DNA of 64,000 bases, from positions 186,001 to 250,000 of the forward strand of contig BGZK01000018.1 of assembly GCA_005406025.1 (NCBI GenBank), read 5' to 3'. The DNA comes from Eumeta japonica. Taxonomy: Eukaryota > Arthropoda > Insecta > Lepidoptera > Psychidae. Below are positions 1-11,944 of this stretch, piece by piece. Below the pieces are notes generated by a model. It ran no database searches. It was not told the DNA's origin and saw only the letters and a program-made list of their open reading frames with translations. The position numbers and the translations under genes are program-made. The first letter of the stretch is position 1. Every line of letters begins with the position of its first letter.

Positions 1-725
1 AAAAATTGAGCCCATTTTTAACAATAAAATGTTTTTAGAGTTCTTGTTAATATTGTTGGGCCGATAATAGTTAAATTAAAATCTTATTATTGTTGGCTTT
101 GTGGATAAGCTAATAATAATAACCTTTTCACTACTACACTTAATGAAACCATCAACTTGAGATATTTCCAATTCTTATAATCCATTAAATGTGATTTTTT
201 TAACTACTTACAAAAATTAAGTAAGTTTCTATATAGTATTTGAATAAAATTTGCTATTATTATCGTTTTTAGATATAAAAAAGTTATTAGATGACATTTG
301 ACTAGAATCGTTATTGCTTTTTGTTTGAATAAATAAACTACATATTTGCTTTTTTTTAACTCTATGCTATATCGTTTATTATATATTATTAAATATACTA
401 AAATGCGTATTTATAAAATTTTTAAAATATCTTATTTTTATAATTTTTTATTTGCTTAAACAAAATAATAAGTAAATCTTTACTTTTATAATTAATAGAT
501 AATTAGTCGATTTTCAATTCTTTATAATACATTTTTTTTCATTAATGTCTATTTTGTTATTACATTGTAAACGATTCGTTATAAATAATTGCCGGATATT
601 CTCGCAATTAACAAGACTTAACGCATATTTCAACTAACAAACCAGACTATTTTGTCTCTATGCATGAAGGTACACTTAATCTACAAGAATACTTATCTCA
701 AGTGTTAAAGTAATTAATTCCCTAC
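1..725. other. AT-rich non-coding DNA
   Basis: No convincing frame, repeat or RNA gene is seen here. Because the carboxypeptidase exon at 726-967 (minus strand) ends in a splice donor pointing this way, this stretch is most likely intron of that gene, with its next exon beyond the left edge. Confidence 0.5.
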
Positions 726-967
726 CCAAGTATGGTTTCTGGGTTCCATGTCCATAGTGATCGGTCCGATCTCCGCAAAATTCCCTATCCCGGAGGCGGC
801 GAGGCCCGGCCCGCCCTGCACCCATATGATCAGAGGTTTCGTCTCGCTGCCCTTCGCCACGCCGTCCGCGAAATAGAGCCAGTAGAACATAAAAGCACCG
901 TCCCGCACCTCCACGTAACCCTGTTCGCTTTTCCATTGTGTTATCGCTTCTGAATATGGGTTTTTAT
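726..967 (-). CDS. Serine carboxypeptidase (retinoid-inducible type), one internal exon
   Basis: The exon reads, from its 5' end, DKNPYSEAITQWKSEQGYVE and on through FMFYWLYFADG, PLIIWVQGGPG and GIGNFAEIGPITMDMEPRNH. This is the N-terminal region of the S10 serine carboxypeptidase family, closest in wording to SCPEP1 (retinoid-inducible serine carboxypeptidase). The QGGPG segment is the conserved oxyanion-hole region; family members usually have a G-S-S stretch next, replaced here by L-A-A. The enzymes are secreted or lysosomal and remove C-terminal residues. The acceptor (TCTACAG, minus strand) and donor (TTGG|GTAGGG) are both canonical and the frame is open between them. The signal-peptide exon upstream and the catalytic Ser, Asp and His exons downstream are not found in the window, so this is either the edge of a real gene or an isolated exon copy. 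Confidence 0.75.
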
Positions 968-3399
968 CTGTAGACCGTGAAACTTACGTTTGGTGGTACA
1001 TTAATGAATGACATGCAAAATAGAGTAATATTTCAATTTGATCGTATCGTAAGCATTGTTAAATTTATCATAAGTCGTGACTCTAAAATGTACAACAAAA
1101 GAAAACAACCATAATTAATTTATTTACAGACTACATGAACACTCTACATGCGACTCTCAAAATAATGCACTTCATAGATTTCGTGTTTATATCTAAGCGC
1201 GTAAAAGAATGCGTTTATAGCTTGAGAATATGTGAACAAGCTTTTTTATTATATTGTGTTATAATAAAAAAAACACTAGAATTAATTTATATAATAAGTT
1301 GTATTTAAAAAGACGACTCAAAACTTATCTAAAAAATATGTTGTAGAAGAGAATTAATTAATCGTAACGAATATTTCTCAAGTATTACTTAACAATATCA
1401 CTGTTTTCAAGGCATTTGAGGACATTTTACAAATTTGAAACAGGAAAAAATAATGTACAGAAATATTTATAGTAGTAGAAAGAACATGATTATAAAAGTT
1501 ATAGACGTTAAAAAAAATGTAAGAAATAATATAAATGAGCAAGCAATAGATACACAAATTTAAACATAATCTAAGACACGTTTAAGACGGCGAAGCCACG
1601 AAATTTCGTTAGTGCGCACAAAACATCCCAGAAAATAACATCGCTTACCACACAAACACTTCGAAGTAAAGCAAAAAATCCAAATACACATCAATATCAC
1701 AATCATTTTCGGCCTAATTTACGTCCACCCACAGCAGATATACAGAGTTTAAATGGTACTTTTTTATATGGCAGCCGTCATGATATCATCTGTGATGCCC
1801 TCAATTAATAGAATTAATGGTCGACGTCGCAAAAAAAAAAAAACACAAGCACGTGAGCGGGAACGGGCCTGGACCACGTCAAAGCGCGTCCATTAGCGAA
1901 ATTAGTGAAACCGTCCGTTAATTGCCCAATTGACGTGGGCGAGGGAATCCCGAATATTTCATTATAATTTCAATCCACATCCGAACAACGTACTATCGTA
2001 GTAATAGTATTTCAATAGATTATGTAGTGATTCAAATGATGACACATTTTTTTAAAGTATTGTCATCATACGCTTTAGGAAAAATCGGTTGATTTTTAAA
2101 TATCTGATTATATCAGGTTATTATTATATCTATATACCCATCGAACTGCTCAAATATCATAGACGAATATATAGCAATTTGGCGATTTATATAATATTAA
2201 TGCAAATCATTATGAAAAGCATCATCTAAGGAAGAGGAGCTGATGATAAAGAGCAAGATGGCCACTGAAATTATTCAGTGATTAAGCATTTCACGAATTG
2301 CGATGACGTTTCGTTCACGCTGCTAAACAACTGAATATCATCACAATGCACGTCATGAAACAGAACTGATGTTGTAGTACCAGCTACATGTTATTAACCG
2401 CATTGTTAACAGACCTGAAGAAGAAGAGAATTTGATCGGCTTGATTTGGAACTTATTAACACAGATCAAGTTCAAACTAGACTTATGCCAAAAAGTCTAC
2501 TTTTCATGCATTTCATTGATCCAATTTGTGATCTATATACATACCTACGCATTCAATGAATATTTCACTATAAATAAAGTGTGTACAAATTCTTTAACGC
2601 TGCTCCACCTTTATTTTTCATATCCAATTTATATTTCATTGTTGAATCCACATTTCAGGCTGGTAAAAATCATCATTTTAAAAACTATATTAACACGTAG
2701 ATAGTGATCTAAAATCACATAATATGATTAATATCATCCTGACTTTTGCAACTGAAACTCCTCATAAACCAGACAAATAGATAATTGAATTCACTCTGTT
2801 CCACTTTAAAACAATCAGCTAAATTAAAATTAAATATAAACAAATTATTATTTACCTATTCTTAAATACTATATTAAATACAGTGTATTTAAAATTATAT
2901 AGGAACGAGAATTAATTTCTCATTTAGCGTTTATTAATGCATTAAAAGAATATATCCTTTTAGTGCACTAGTTCATTAAGTAATGTGATTTACATGTGAA
3001 ACGATTTTTAAATTATTCATTCTCAACCAGTAACTTTTATAAAATATTTTATATAAAAAATAATAAAATTAATATAAATATACCATAATTTTCTACATTT
3101 TATCAACTTCTCTTACATTTTATGAATATGTCAATAGAGGGCCTTTTAAGATGTATTACTATGAATAATTATTAGGTCATCATCATTTCGAAAATATAAG
3201 TTTGATGTGTTATTTATTGTTTTTTTTGCCAGTTTCAATAAAGTTTATTTTCATATCAACCTACAAAAACGCCTCAAAATTAAAAAGTTTTTGCAATGGA
3301 GCTACCGACTTCTATTTTCGTGCGGAATTTTAATTTTATCAGTTATAGTAAATTGGCTGTGGCAAAAAACCAAAAATGTCGTGGTATATAGTTTCAAAG
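968..3399. other. Non-coding AT-rich DNA with a GC-richer block at 1840-1960
   Basis: No coding frame with recognisable similarity. A block at about 1840-1960 is distinctly richer in G and C than its surroundings, follows an A-run, and has no identifiable product. The first exon of the carboxypeptidase gene could lie here but I could not find a signal-peptide frame with a matching donor. Confidence 0.4.
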
Positions 3400-4165
3400 C
3401 TAATAAAAACTAGCCAAGAGCATGTCGGACCGTGCTCATTGCAGGGTTCCGAAGCCATCATTACAAAGAAATGCACTACAAATGAAAAAAGCACGTTGTT
3501 ACAATTTTTCCATGTTTCCCGCACTTTCAAAATAGTTATGAGGGCTTTAGTCGCATGCAAGTAGAAAAACAACTTAGAACGTCAACCATCACTATTAAAC
3601 TAGCGTAAATTAAGGTGCATCAGCAAAAGAACGTATCTTCCTAGCACTTACATCCTTTTGTTGAGAAGCGCAGTTCTTCGGCAATAACTAAAAAACAGAA
3701 TGCCCGACCATATTCAAAATAATTATCATTGAAAGTGTTTAATAAGCGTTACCTTCGTTATTTTTAATATTTTTGTACGTACTGTTTAGAAAGTGGAGAA
3801 GGGAGACAGAATTTCTGCAACTTTCGGAGCGATTATTTCCAAAATTATTCACGTAATCAGAAAAAGCTTAGAAACCTTAAAGTGTTTTTAAAAAAACTGA
3901 CGAATTATGTGCCACTCATTGATGCTTGCTGAAAGAACCTTTTTTTTTAGCTTCTGTTACATGTATGGAATGCCTCCCTTAAAAATATTTATTTTTGTAA
4001 CCACCAAACTAAGTAGCGGGTTATACAAAACACCTACACAATAAATTTCATCAATATACGTATTGTAATTTTGAATAAAATATCTGTGACATACGGACGG
4101 ACGGACATGACGAAACTATAAGGATTCCGTTTTACCCATTTTGGCTCGAAACCCTAAAAAAGACA
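3400..4165 (+). repeat. Dispersed 'GGGTTCCG' repeat, copy A
   Basis: It begins with CTAGCCAAGAGCATGTCGG and GCAGGGTTCCGAAGCCATC and ends with GACATACGGACGGACGGACA, a track beginning ACGAAACTATAAGGATTCCG, and CGAAACCCTAAAAAAG. The same landmarks occur in reverse order and orientation at 52985-53625, including the central block with AAAGTGTTTAATAAGCGTTACC. No open frame of its own is seen. It looks like a non-autonomous dispersed repeat common to lepidopteran genomes; the class is not assigned. Confidence 0.75.
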
Positions 4166-4770
4166 TAACGAGCATATAAGTTAGGTAACGTAATATTTTA
4201 ATATACTTAATTATTTTATAACTATGTTTTTTCCGCGGCTCCACTCGCGTGCACATATAATTCCTTATACCCTATATCGAGTGATCTTGCTAGCATCGAT
4301 ACCCAAACCGGTTGCCAATATAAGTTCCGATTTCACAGTTAGTTCCGATTCGGTTATATATGTGCTTAATTGTATCGAAATAAGTCCGGCCGTTTAGGTG
4401 TGGCCGACTTGCAAACAACGAAACATCGTCACAACGTATCACATTTATGATATTATTATAATAAAATATAGTACTCACAAAAGACGCAGTGTAAAGACCC
4501 TTTAGTTCGTTCTAATTTACTAAAATTGTCTTATTATTAAACCATCATTATTAATCACATAATGACATTGGGTTGGTGACACTCTATTACTTTAGCTTTC
4601 GTTCTACCTCACCTTTTCACACCATATCTTCCTCTTCCTTCTTGGCCCTAGTCCTCCATTTCAATCCCCGTCGCCAATTCTAACACCCGCTTCTTATAAA
4701 ATATACCATAAGCATGTGGCATGGTTATTGCTTGATATGATTAGAGAAAAATTAAAAATATTATATGACA
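4166..4770. other. Non-coding stretch
   Basis: Nothing recognisable: no similarity-bearing frame and no terminal repeats. It separates two repeat-rich blocks. Confidence 0.4.
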
Positions 4771-5195
4771 ATCCCTACTAATATTATAAATGTGAGTTTG
4801 ATTGTTACGCTGAAACTACTCAAACGATCATCATTAAACTTTGCATTTTGATACTTTTTATTAAATAAAAATATTTTTCACGGAGGGTAAGAAAATTTAT
4901 TTTTTATGTATATTGTATGTATGATTGTTTGTCAAAAAAATTGATAATATTTAACTAGTTTTACTCGTGGCTTCGCTCGCATTGAAGCCCTTTAGTAAAT
5001 GTCAAAGATCATTACATTTCAATAGAAATTAGTAAATTTGATAACTGTATTTTATTATTTATCTGGGACCATCAGAATTTTAAAATCCTACTAATATTGT
5101 AAATGTAAAAGTTTGTATGTTTGTTACTCGATCAAGCTTTAACAGCTAAACAGAATTAGCTAAAACTTTACAGTAATATTGCTCATACATCAAAA
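4771..5195 (+). repeat. Two copies of a TACTAATATTATAAATG-type repeat
   Basis: The phrase CTACTAATATTATAAATG at about 4775 is followed by a GTTTGATTGTTACGCTGAAA track, and a second version, CTACTAATATTGTAAATG, begins at about 5090 with a GTTTGTATGTTTGTTACTC track. This phrase is very common in lepidopteran repeats. Another fragment, inverted, lies at about 16010-16022. Between the copies (4950-4985) is a piece of the ACTAG...TCGTGGCTTCGCTCGC motif. Confidence 0.6.
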
Positions 5196-5219
5196 TAACG
5201 TATAGGCCACAATCCATAA

Positions 5220-5690
5220 ATATACTAGCTTTTGCTCTTGACTTTGCTTGCGTAGCCATATAACGAATGCTTTATGCCGATTGGTTATTGGTAACAACAA
5301 TAATCAACAGAGGTTCAAATTCAAAATCGGTTTGAAATCGGAATCGTGATCAAGACCGGAATCGGGATCAAGAGCTCCTTAGATCATTTAATATTAAAAA
5401 AATAGCGCATTACTAAGGAGATAGGTATCATGGTTGATAACGTTATCGATTGATATGAAAGATGGAAAATTCGCTATATGTTCACGCGGGCAGAGCCACC
5501 GATGAATTATGTATATTTTGAACCAAAATCTAGATCGGTACCAGAATGGGAATCAAAAGCGGAGTCAGGACTGAAATGGAAAGACGGAACAACATCGGGG
5601 CAATAGTTAACAGCGTGATTAGTCTATATAAGAGACGAAAGAATTTATTCGATGTCCACGCGGGCAAAGACGCAGGTGAAAGCTAGTATT
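5220..5690. repeat. GATTCC-rich dispersed repeat, two opposed pieces
   Basis: A forward end (TACTAGCTTTTGCTCTTGAC) at 5224 is followed by GGAATCG/GAACCGG-like words, and a reverse end (GCAGGTGAAAGCTAGTA) closes at about 5687. Between them are many degenerate G-A-A-T-C-G hexamers, for example GGAATCGGGATCAAGAGC. The layout suggests two copies of the same element in opposite directions or one inside the other. Confidence 0.6.
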
Positions 5691-6446
5691 AAATAACACC
5701 AATGAGTTTTAAATCTACTAGTTATGAAAAATTATACAAATAAACATACCAACAAATGAGCAGTATTCCATGTTTTATGAAACAATGAGTTGTATCACTT
5801 CTAATGTTCATCAAAATCTATTAAGTTATTGTCAAGTTATGAGTAGACACACAGACAAACAGACCGAAAAATGAATAGACAGTGACTTATATATTAGAAA
5901 ATGTTGTGCTCTATTAGTATACTAAAATTTATTATAATCAGCTTGACAGTTGTTGAGCTACGAAAAATACCCCATGCCCGTTCTCTAAAGTCAAACTATC
6001 TCCGTGTCAAATTTCATTGCCATCACTATAACAGCTTAGGTGTGGAAAACGAAACAGACAGACAGACAGATACACTTTCGCATTTATCTTTTTATTATGG
6101 ATGATTTAAAAATTTAAAATATCACCTTCTGGACTAGACGGCTAGACTGCATTTGGTCAATAAGTGATGTTGTATATAATGTACGTTTTCTAAGAACAAG
6201 TTTTCTATAATATAAATAAATTCACACGAACGTTAATTTACTTTTATATTACAAAATTATAGCAAGAACTAACCATGCTAGTCTGACTGGTCTATTTTTT
6301 TTATTTTACAGTGTACACGCTCTTCATAGCATCAAAACAATTATAATGACATATTAGTACCTGTGCACTAACAAACGAAAGTGAATTTTCATAATTCCAA
6401 GAATTCTAAGTAGTCAATGAAAAAAAAACTGAAATCGTTACAATGT
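5691..6446. other. Non-coding stretch with short GACA repeat
   Basis: A short (GACA)n run lies at about 6052-6070. Otherwise nothing recognisable. It is 3' of the proline-rich gene. Confidence 0.4.
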
Positions 6447-6452
6447 TTTATT
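6447..6452 (-). promoter_or_regulatory. Candidate polyadenylation signal AATAAA overlapping the stop codon
   Basis: On the minus strand the stop codon TAA of the proline-rich gene is immediately followed by ATAAA, so AATAAA overlaps the stop. The cleavage site is not known. Confidence 0.4.
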
Positions 6453-9400
6453 TAAAATAATAAGTTAAAAAAAGAGTTAAAGACCCCTCCATTATTGTTG
6501 TGAGGAGGCCGCTGGCGGGGGCGTCTCGTCACAGGCATGACTGTCGCGGGGTACCTCGACGGCTCGAGGTGCGGTTCCGTGGGGCGACGGTGCGGCTCAC
6601 TATAATTTTCCAGAGCTTCATCGGCGGTGATGGGCGAGGGACGAAGAGGCCGCGCCGGCACGCCCACGACCTGGCCCAGAGTGCCACCGATGACCTCCGG
6701 CCGCCACGTCTGCGATGTATCGAAGCCACCTTCCTGCACAGGCTTTACTGCTTCTACGATGTCATAACAATTCATGATCGTTTAAAAACTCATTTTTTTT
6801 TGTCCTACTTTAACAAATAACACTAACATTGACTGTATCACGGTAGAATCGATTCATACTGACGATTATCTATCAAATCTTAAATTTTATTTGGCAATTG
6901 CCTTTTTCTATCGTTTTGGTGCAAGTCGCCATTAAACTGTCAAATGTTAGTTGTAAATCCGTTTTAGAACCTAGCTCACTTCTCATGTTGGATTCGTATC
7001 ATCGCCCTGTAGAGGCATATGCTCCTACAATATTTTTGTTGGAGATCGGAAAGCGAAGGGCTGCTGGTTACAGTATGTTCGCCGAGGCATGGAGCGAGTA
7101 GTTTCGGTTGACTTAAGTTACATATTGGATATCTTCTATTTAAGGGCGATACCGTGACCACTCATGGAGTAAATGAAATTCTAAAAGAAGTTGAAGCTGT
7201 TTCGTGTGATCCACATAGATAAAAACATCGAATATGTTATAAATGAATATATTGACCGAAAGCGAATATATTGTCTAAAGAGATACCATAAAAAAAAAAT
7301 GGCTTAATTTACTTAGGTTTGACGAAACTGTGCCTACATACGTGTAATCGATTTTTTTCTATTTAATAATAATCATCCAATAAATAATAAAGACTATAGG
7401 TTCATAAATCTATTTTTTATTTATATTGTATATAAAATAAGATAAAGAATTGATAAACATATGTACAGTGAATCATATATTTTCAATTTTCCAGTTTTAA
7501 TATAATTTGGTGTAAACTCGATATAATTTACGAAACAAATTGTTTAGGTGTTGTAAAAGATACACTACTGTTTGTTATGACAATAACATCGTGTTTTAAC
7601 TAAAATTTATTATGATAATAATAATTTTAGCATGTGAGCGGAGAAAATATTCTCGACGCAAACATCTTGTCTTAAATTATAAAAAAAACGAGTGGTGTCG
7701 GGGACACCAGGTGGGAACGAAGTTCCTTCGGCTAATGTAGAATCGACACAATTTGCAAAAAAAAATCGTGCTCAATTTTATGTAGGTTTTCTTGATTTTT
7801 CTCTTAAAATTGGCGGGATGGAGTGGTAATAGCGAGAGAAGGGATGAGAGAACGAAAAGAAAGAGGGAGAAAGAGAAAGGTATTATACACTACTCGCTTG
7901 TGTATACGACTGTCGCGCCTGCGCACGTCTTATTTAACGGTTTTATTCCACGGACTTTTTCTTACGGTTTTACTATCACATTTTTTTCAGTTCGGTCGCG
8001 CAGCAAAATCCCTATCTCCTCCAAGCCCGCCGTAAGGAACTTCGTTCCAAAATTATATTTTTTTTAATTATAATTTAACGACACTTAATTAGACGGCCAT
8101 TTTAAATAGGAAACTACTAGTTATTATTCTAAAATTAATCAAAAGGTTAAATCAATGGTTATTTCACACGTGACAGTGTTTTCGAGTTGTGTGTCACAGT
8201 TGATTGACGGGAAAGTTTTCTGACGTACTTTGATTTTTTTGCGTTTCTGTTGCATTAAATCATGTTTTAAAATTAACATAAGTGATCTTCATTAACTTAT
8301 CTGTAAAACGGTATGCATTTTTTTTTCCATTTTCGTGTGCGAGCGTACAGTGATAAAGATAGTTACCGATAAGAGGCGAAAACATTTCTGATCGTAAAGC
8401 ACTCTCAAATGCTTCGTATTACGAGTCGTGCAATAACGAAAACGAGCGACCCGTATCTCGCATAAAAATTATTTACCAGGACAATAATAGATGCAAACGA
8501 TTCCGAGCCATGGAAAGTCATTAAGTGAGTGGCAATGACCCGAAAATTGCGGATGTAATACTTAAACAATAAAGTGAAGTTTCAGTATGGAGACCGCAGC
8601 GCTTTCATTCACTTTATCTGTGAAACTATACATAAAAGATGGAATACCATTACATTAAGCTCTACTAATTAGAAATTATTACATATGTATAAAATAGTCT
8701 GGAACTAATAAGACTATACCTGATACTATACGGCTTACCTGAAGGTTGCTCTGGCAACGGAGGGCGATACGAGTTGTTAGCGAATATTCCGCCGGAGTTG
8801 TAAGGAGGCCTGGTGGGCGGGCGCGGCGGCGGCGTCGACGCCTGATGCTGTCCCGGAAAGAACGGCGGCCGCTGGGGCCTTCTGTTGTGGAACCAACCGA
8901 AGAACCTTTCGTCTCTATCACCTCTTTTTCTTTGACTAGTAGGTGTGTTTACTGTGAACAAAGTAAATATTACTTATATAATAATGATGATGATGATATA
9001 AAAATATATTAATACTTGCCTAAATATTATCATCAATTATTTTACATGACAAAATTTTACATTATATTTTAACTAGAAGAAAATCCTGAATGTATGTATG
9101 TACAAGCATTTAATTTATTTCTATGGATTTTAAAAGATTATTCTTATTTTTTACTACTTTACATAATTGTTCTATAAATGTGTTTTTATATAAACACATT
9201 TATAGAACAATATATGAAGCCGTTTAAACGAAAACATTCATAATGTCCTTAAAAAAATATAATTGATTTATAAACGAACTCACCAATCGATCCTAAAACT
9301 AACTTAACAATAGACATTAAGTGTTGTAAAAATTGTTTTAATATATTTATGAAAATAAAATTAAAATACTGTTCATTGGTGCAAAAGCATTAATTACTTC

Positions 9401-10875
9401 ATAACGGTTGGATCGATTTAACTAATTAATTTTTTTAAATGTCCATAACAGTCTGAATAAGGTTATTAGGGACAGAAAAATTGAAAAAGACGCCTAAAAA
9501 ATTTCTAAATTCGGGAAAAATTGAAAGAAAATTTTTCAAAGGAATTTTCGAAATTTTGCACCACAACTCAGAAATGATTTATATACATAAATCTTAGGGG
9601 ATGGAAATACATTTATATTTGTATGTTTGACCTCTATGTGTACCTAAACCACTGACCCGATTACGGTGACATGTACATACGCTCTAAGTTTGTGAAAAAG
9701 AATATTAGCATTTCTACGCGTATTTGTATTATATTACTAAACGGAACTACTGAACTGATTCTAAAAAGTCTCATTAATAGATTGCTACACTATTCTTCCC
9801 TGGGTAATGTAGATTATATTTTATTTTTATACTAGCATTTGCCGCTGACTTCGTCGAAATCGGAACTGTTATTGGTAGCAGATTTGGCAACGAAAGCGGG
9901 CCGTGGAGTAGAATCGACAAAGGGAACAGGATCAATATCCAAAGCGGGATTGGGACCGCAATTAAGAATGATACTGGAGTCGAAAATGCATGCGGGGAAG
10001 ACATCAGAAGTGTGATAAGAGTCGGGATAGAAAGTGGTACTGTAATTGGGATTGACGTCGAACGAGACAAAAGATGAAGTAATCCATTCCGTGTCTATAC
10101 AGTCGGAAGTGTGAGCATTAACTCTATAGCCAAGCCACCCAGAAGAAAGTGCAGAACAACGTTTACCGGGCCAGTTATTATAGTAATAAAGAAATGTTTT
10201 ATAACTGTATAAAAAATATTCTAGGATACAATATTTAGACTACATAAACAAATTGGACTACAAAATAAATGACTTAACTAAAAAATATAAGTAAAATAAA
10301 AAAAACAGCAATAAACTAAAAATCATTGAATTTATATTACAAAATGTTCTCTTGATTTAGCCTGGTAAGAAATTCTCCATTCCACAAGCAGCATTGCCAC
10401 GTTGGATAGCGACAGATAAGACGCACAGCCGTACGAAAAAAGTTGTCGTCCAGTAATGTGACAGAGTTGCGTGAAAGCAACGCATGCAACTACACTCCAG
10501 ATGCTGAGGTGAGAGCAGCCCTCGGCCTAGCTCTATTAGCGGCGTCGGGCGCTTCTTTTAGTAGCTTTTCGTGGGTGGGAGGCTCCCTCTTGTATCCTTA
10601 TAAGCCTTATCGCTATTAATAATCTTTCACTTACGCGAACTGAGATCGTTTTCGTCATAATCTTCTATTTCGCCACAATCGTCGGGTTCGTCTGCCTGCG
10701 GCTGCTCCTGGAGGTTCCCATTGGCGACTGAAGGCCCGTCATCCAACAACTGGAAGACGTAGCCAAAAGTACGACCCTGACCACTGCTGATCCGCCGATG
10801 CGGCGCGATCTTGTTCGTGGGACATCGAATGGGCCGAACAGCTTGCGCCTCAAAATGCTTTGGCAGCGCAATCAT
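6452..10875 (-). CDS. Uncharacterised proline-rich protein, three exons
   Basis: Exons on the minus strand are 10635-10875, 8739-8951 and 6452-6753. Donors are GTTCGC|GTAAGT and CTTCAG|GTAAGC; acceptors are TTCACAG, GTTCACAG and CATCGTAG (the last has a weak pyrimidine tract). Phases agree at both joins (1+2, 1+2) and no stop appears. The visible protein is 251 aa. Exon 1 starts exactly with ATG after an acceptor, giving MIALPKHFEAQAVRPIRC; this may be the true start with an upstream untranslated exon, or an internal exon. An acidic stretch (EPDDCGEIEDYDEND) is followed by a basic site (QRKRGDRDER) and then a region rich in Pro, Arg and Asn (PFFPGQHQASTPPPRPPTRP, and RRPRQRPPHNNNGG near the C terminus, ending FNSFFNLLF). 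No signal peptide, membrane segment or known domain is seen. Low complexity and a dibasic site would suit a secreted or processed protein, but this is inference. The family was not recognised. Confidence 0.6.
6754..7690. other. Intron 2 (part), nothing recognisable
   Basis: This is intron of the proline-rich gene. A 200-base frame on the plus strand at 6898-7101 has no similarity and is judged chance. Confidence 0.4.
7713..8049. repeat. Possible MITE with inverted GGAACGAAGTTCCTT ends
   Basis: GGAACGAAGTTCCTT at about 7713 recurs as its exact reverse complement at about 8035-8049, enclosing roughly 340 bases. The left side is preceded by GGTGTCGGGGACACCAGGTG, a phrase I associate with dispersed lepidopteran repeats. 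The interior contains a purine-rich run (GAAAAGAAAGAGGGAGAAAG) and no credible gene. Target duplications were not identified. The element lies in intron 2 of the proline-rich gene. Confidence 0.5.
9167..9210. repeat. Perfect hairpin, 19-bp arms
   Basis: TTGTTCTATAAATGTGTTT and its exact complement are separated by 6 bases. It lies in intron 1 of the proline-rich gene. Confidence 0.85.
9385..9780 (+). repeat. Probable degenerate repeat fragments
   Basis: Phrases such as ACGGTTGGATCGATTTAACT and ACTGACCCGATTACGGTGAC resemble 'accused-phenotype' repeat tails seen near LINE 3' ends in Lepidoptera, where short direct wording such as 'ACGGTTGGACCGATT' recurs. No coding content. Confidence 0.35.
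9832..10080 (+). repeat. GATTCC-type repeat copy
   Basis: It begins ACTAGCATTTGCCGCTGACT and continues with degenerate GAATCGA/GGGATTGGGACCG words (for example GCGGGATTGGGACCGCAATT). It is the same family as 5220, 15330, 32160 and 62305. A 98-residue minus-strand frame here (SIPITVPLSIPTL...) is only the repeat read in frame. Confidence 0.6.
10330..10615. other. GC-richer block of unknown origin
   Basis: On the plus strand one frame stays open and reads ELRESNACNYTPDAEVRAAL and LAASGASFSSFSWVGG before a stop at about 10617. Base composition differs sharply from the flanks. It sits just 3' of exon 1 of the proline-rich gene, within intron 1. It could be a piece of a retroelement or of an inserted gene; I cannot identify it. 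Confidence 0.3.
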
Positions 10876-11580
10876 CTGTGAATAGTTTTTATCGATCATT
10901 ATTAATTGCAAGTTGTAATTTAAATCTTACATAGATTTAACGACGAATGTAGAAATAATGGAACTCGTAAAACATAATGTCTGTAAACATCTTGTTTTTA
11001 GGGTTGGATGGTGGGTGAATATGACCCTTAATATATATATTGCATGAAGCTGTTATATATAAATAAAAAAACACTCAGTTAAAATCCATCGACGAGAACA
11101 CTTACAATTAAGTAAACCAAGCTTTGAGTTATCACTGATTTCATTGTTATTTTATTTAAATAATAATATTATTTAAGACGAGAGCAAAACGCTTGCACGA
11201 TTACGTCCTTTCTGTTCCTACTTTCTGATGATTCTGAGATGCATTCTTTTAATGTCGTGATCTCCCCACGCCCTGGTATTATGCGAGGACCTTGGGCAAC
11301 GACCGCGCCTTATACGGAAAATACGAAATACAGCAACGATAACGCAACAGTTTTAGTAACCGGCCGGCCGTATTTTTCAATTGACAATGTATTGAACGTG
11401 TCTAATGAACCTTCGAAATGGGTATATGTAGATAGTACGTGAATATGTCCATCGAGTACAGTCATCGAGATAACTAAACAAAAATGGAACTCCTTGGCCA
11501 TAGAATACAGTTTGTTTCGTGTAATTGTCAATTGTTTTACTGTTGTGGCGGTATTTTGAAAATTGCGTGTCTCTATCACC
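10876..11580. other. Non-coding stretch upstream of the proline-rich gene exon
   Basis: This holds either the upstream intron or the promoter of the minus-strand proline-rich gene. No recognisable exon. A moderately GC-rich patch at 11260-11370 has no identified product. Confidence 0.35.
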
Positions 11581-11790
11581 ATGGATTTAACTCTTGAAAG
11601 TTTTCATGCGATGATTTAATATTACGATTGTTGGCGTAAGCTAACTCAAAAACAGTGTATCGATCAACTCACTTCAACTCTTGGGGATGAAGCACCATCA
11701 AAAACCACTGTGTGCTACTAGTTTAGTAAGTTTATTCGTGGGCGGTCTATGTTCATGGACGAATTTAAAGATGATCAATCTTTCCAAAAA
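11581..11790 (+). pseudogene. Mariner transposase N-terminal relic (lineage 1)
   Basis: The translation reads MDLTLESFHAMI, stop, YYDCWRKLTQKQCIDQL and TSTLGDEAPSKTTVC, matching the N-terminal helix-turn-helix start of one mariner lineage (typical wording: QQECIDQL and FGDEAPS). In-frame stops after residue 12 and in place of the conserved Trp show it is dead. Similarity fades after RGRSMFMDEFKDDQS. The rest of the element is missing. Confidence 0.7.
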
Positions 11791-11902
11791 CGGTTCGGTT
11801 TCGTTAAGTTTCATACTGATATAAAGTAAAATAAATACACGATTCATTACATTTCTTTCAGTGAGCTCGTGTGGGACTCAAGTATCGAATTTTTGTATAC
11901 TC

Positions 11903-11934
11903 AGTTTTTCAAATGTTGACCCATTTGAAAAACT
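11903..11934. repeat. Hairpin, 13-bp arms
   Basis: AGTTTTTCAAATG and its complement are separated by 6 bases, with imperfect pairing continuing outward. It lies between two mariner relics. Confidence 0.7.
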
Positions 11935-11944
11935 GGGTATGTGT

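Noticed and set aside
6500..6820. 106-residue plus frame
   Set aside because: Antisense of the last exon of the proline-rich gene, which has splice-phase support.
9774..10070. 98-residue minus frame with repeated P-I-P/S-I-P pattern
   Set aside because: The same repeat family read in translation; no start context or splice signals.
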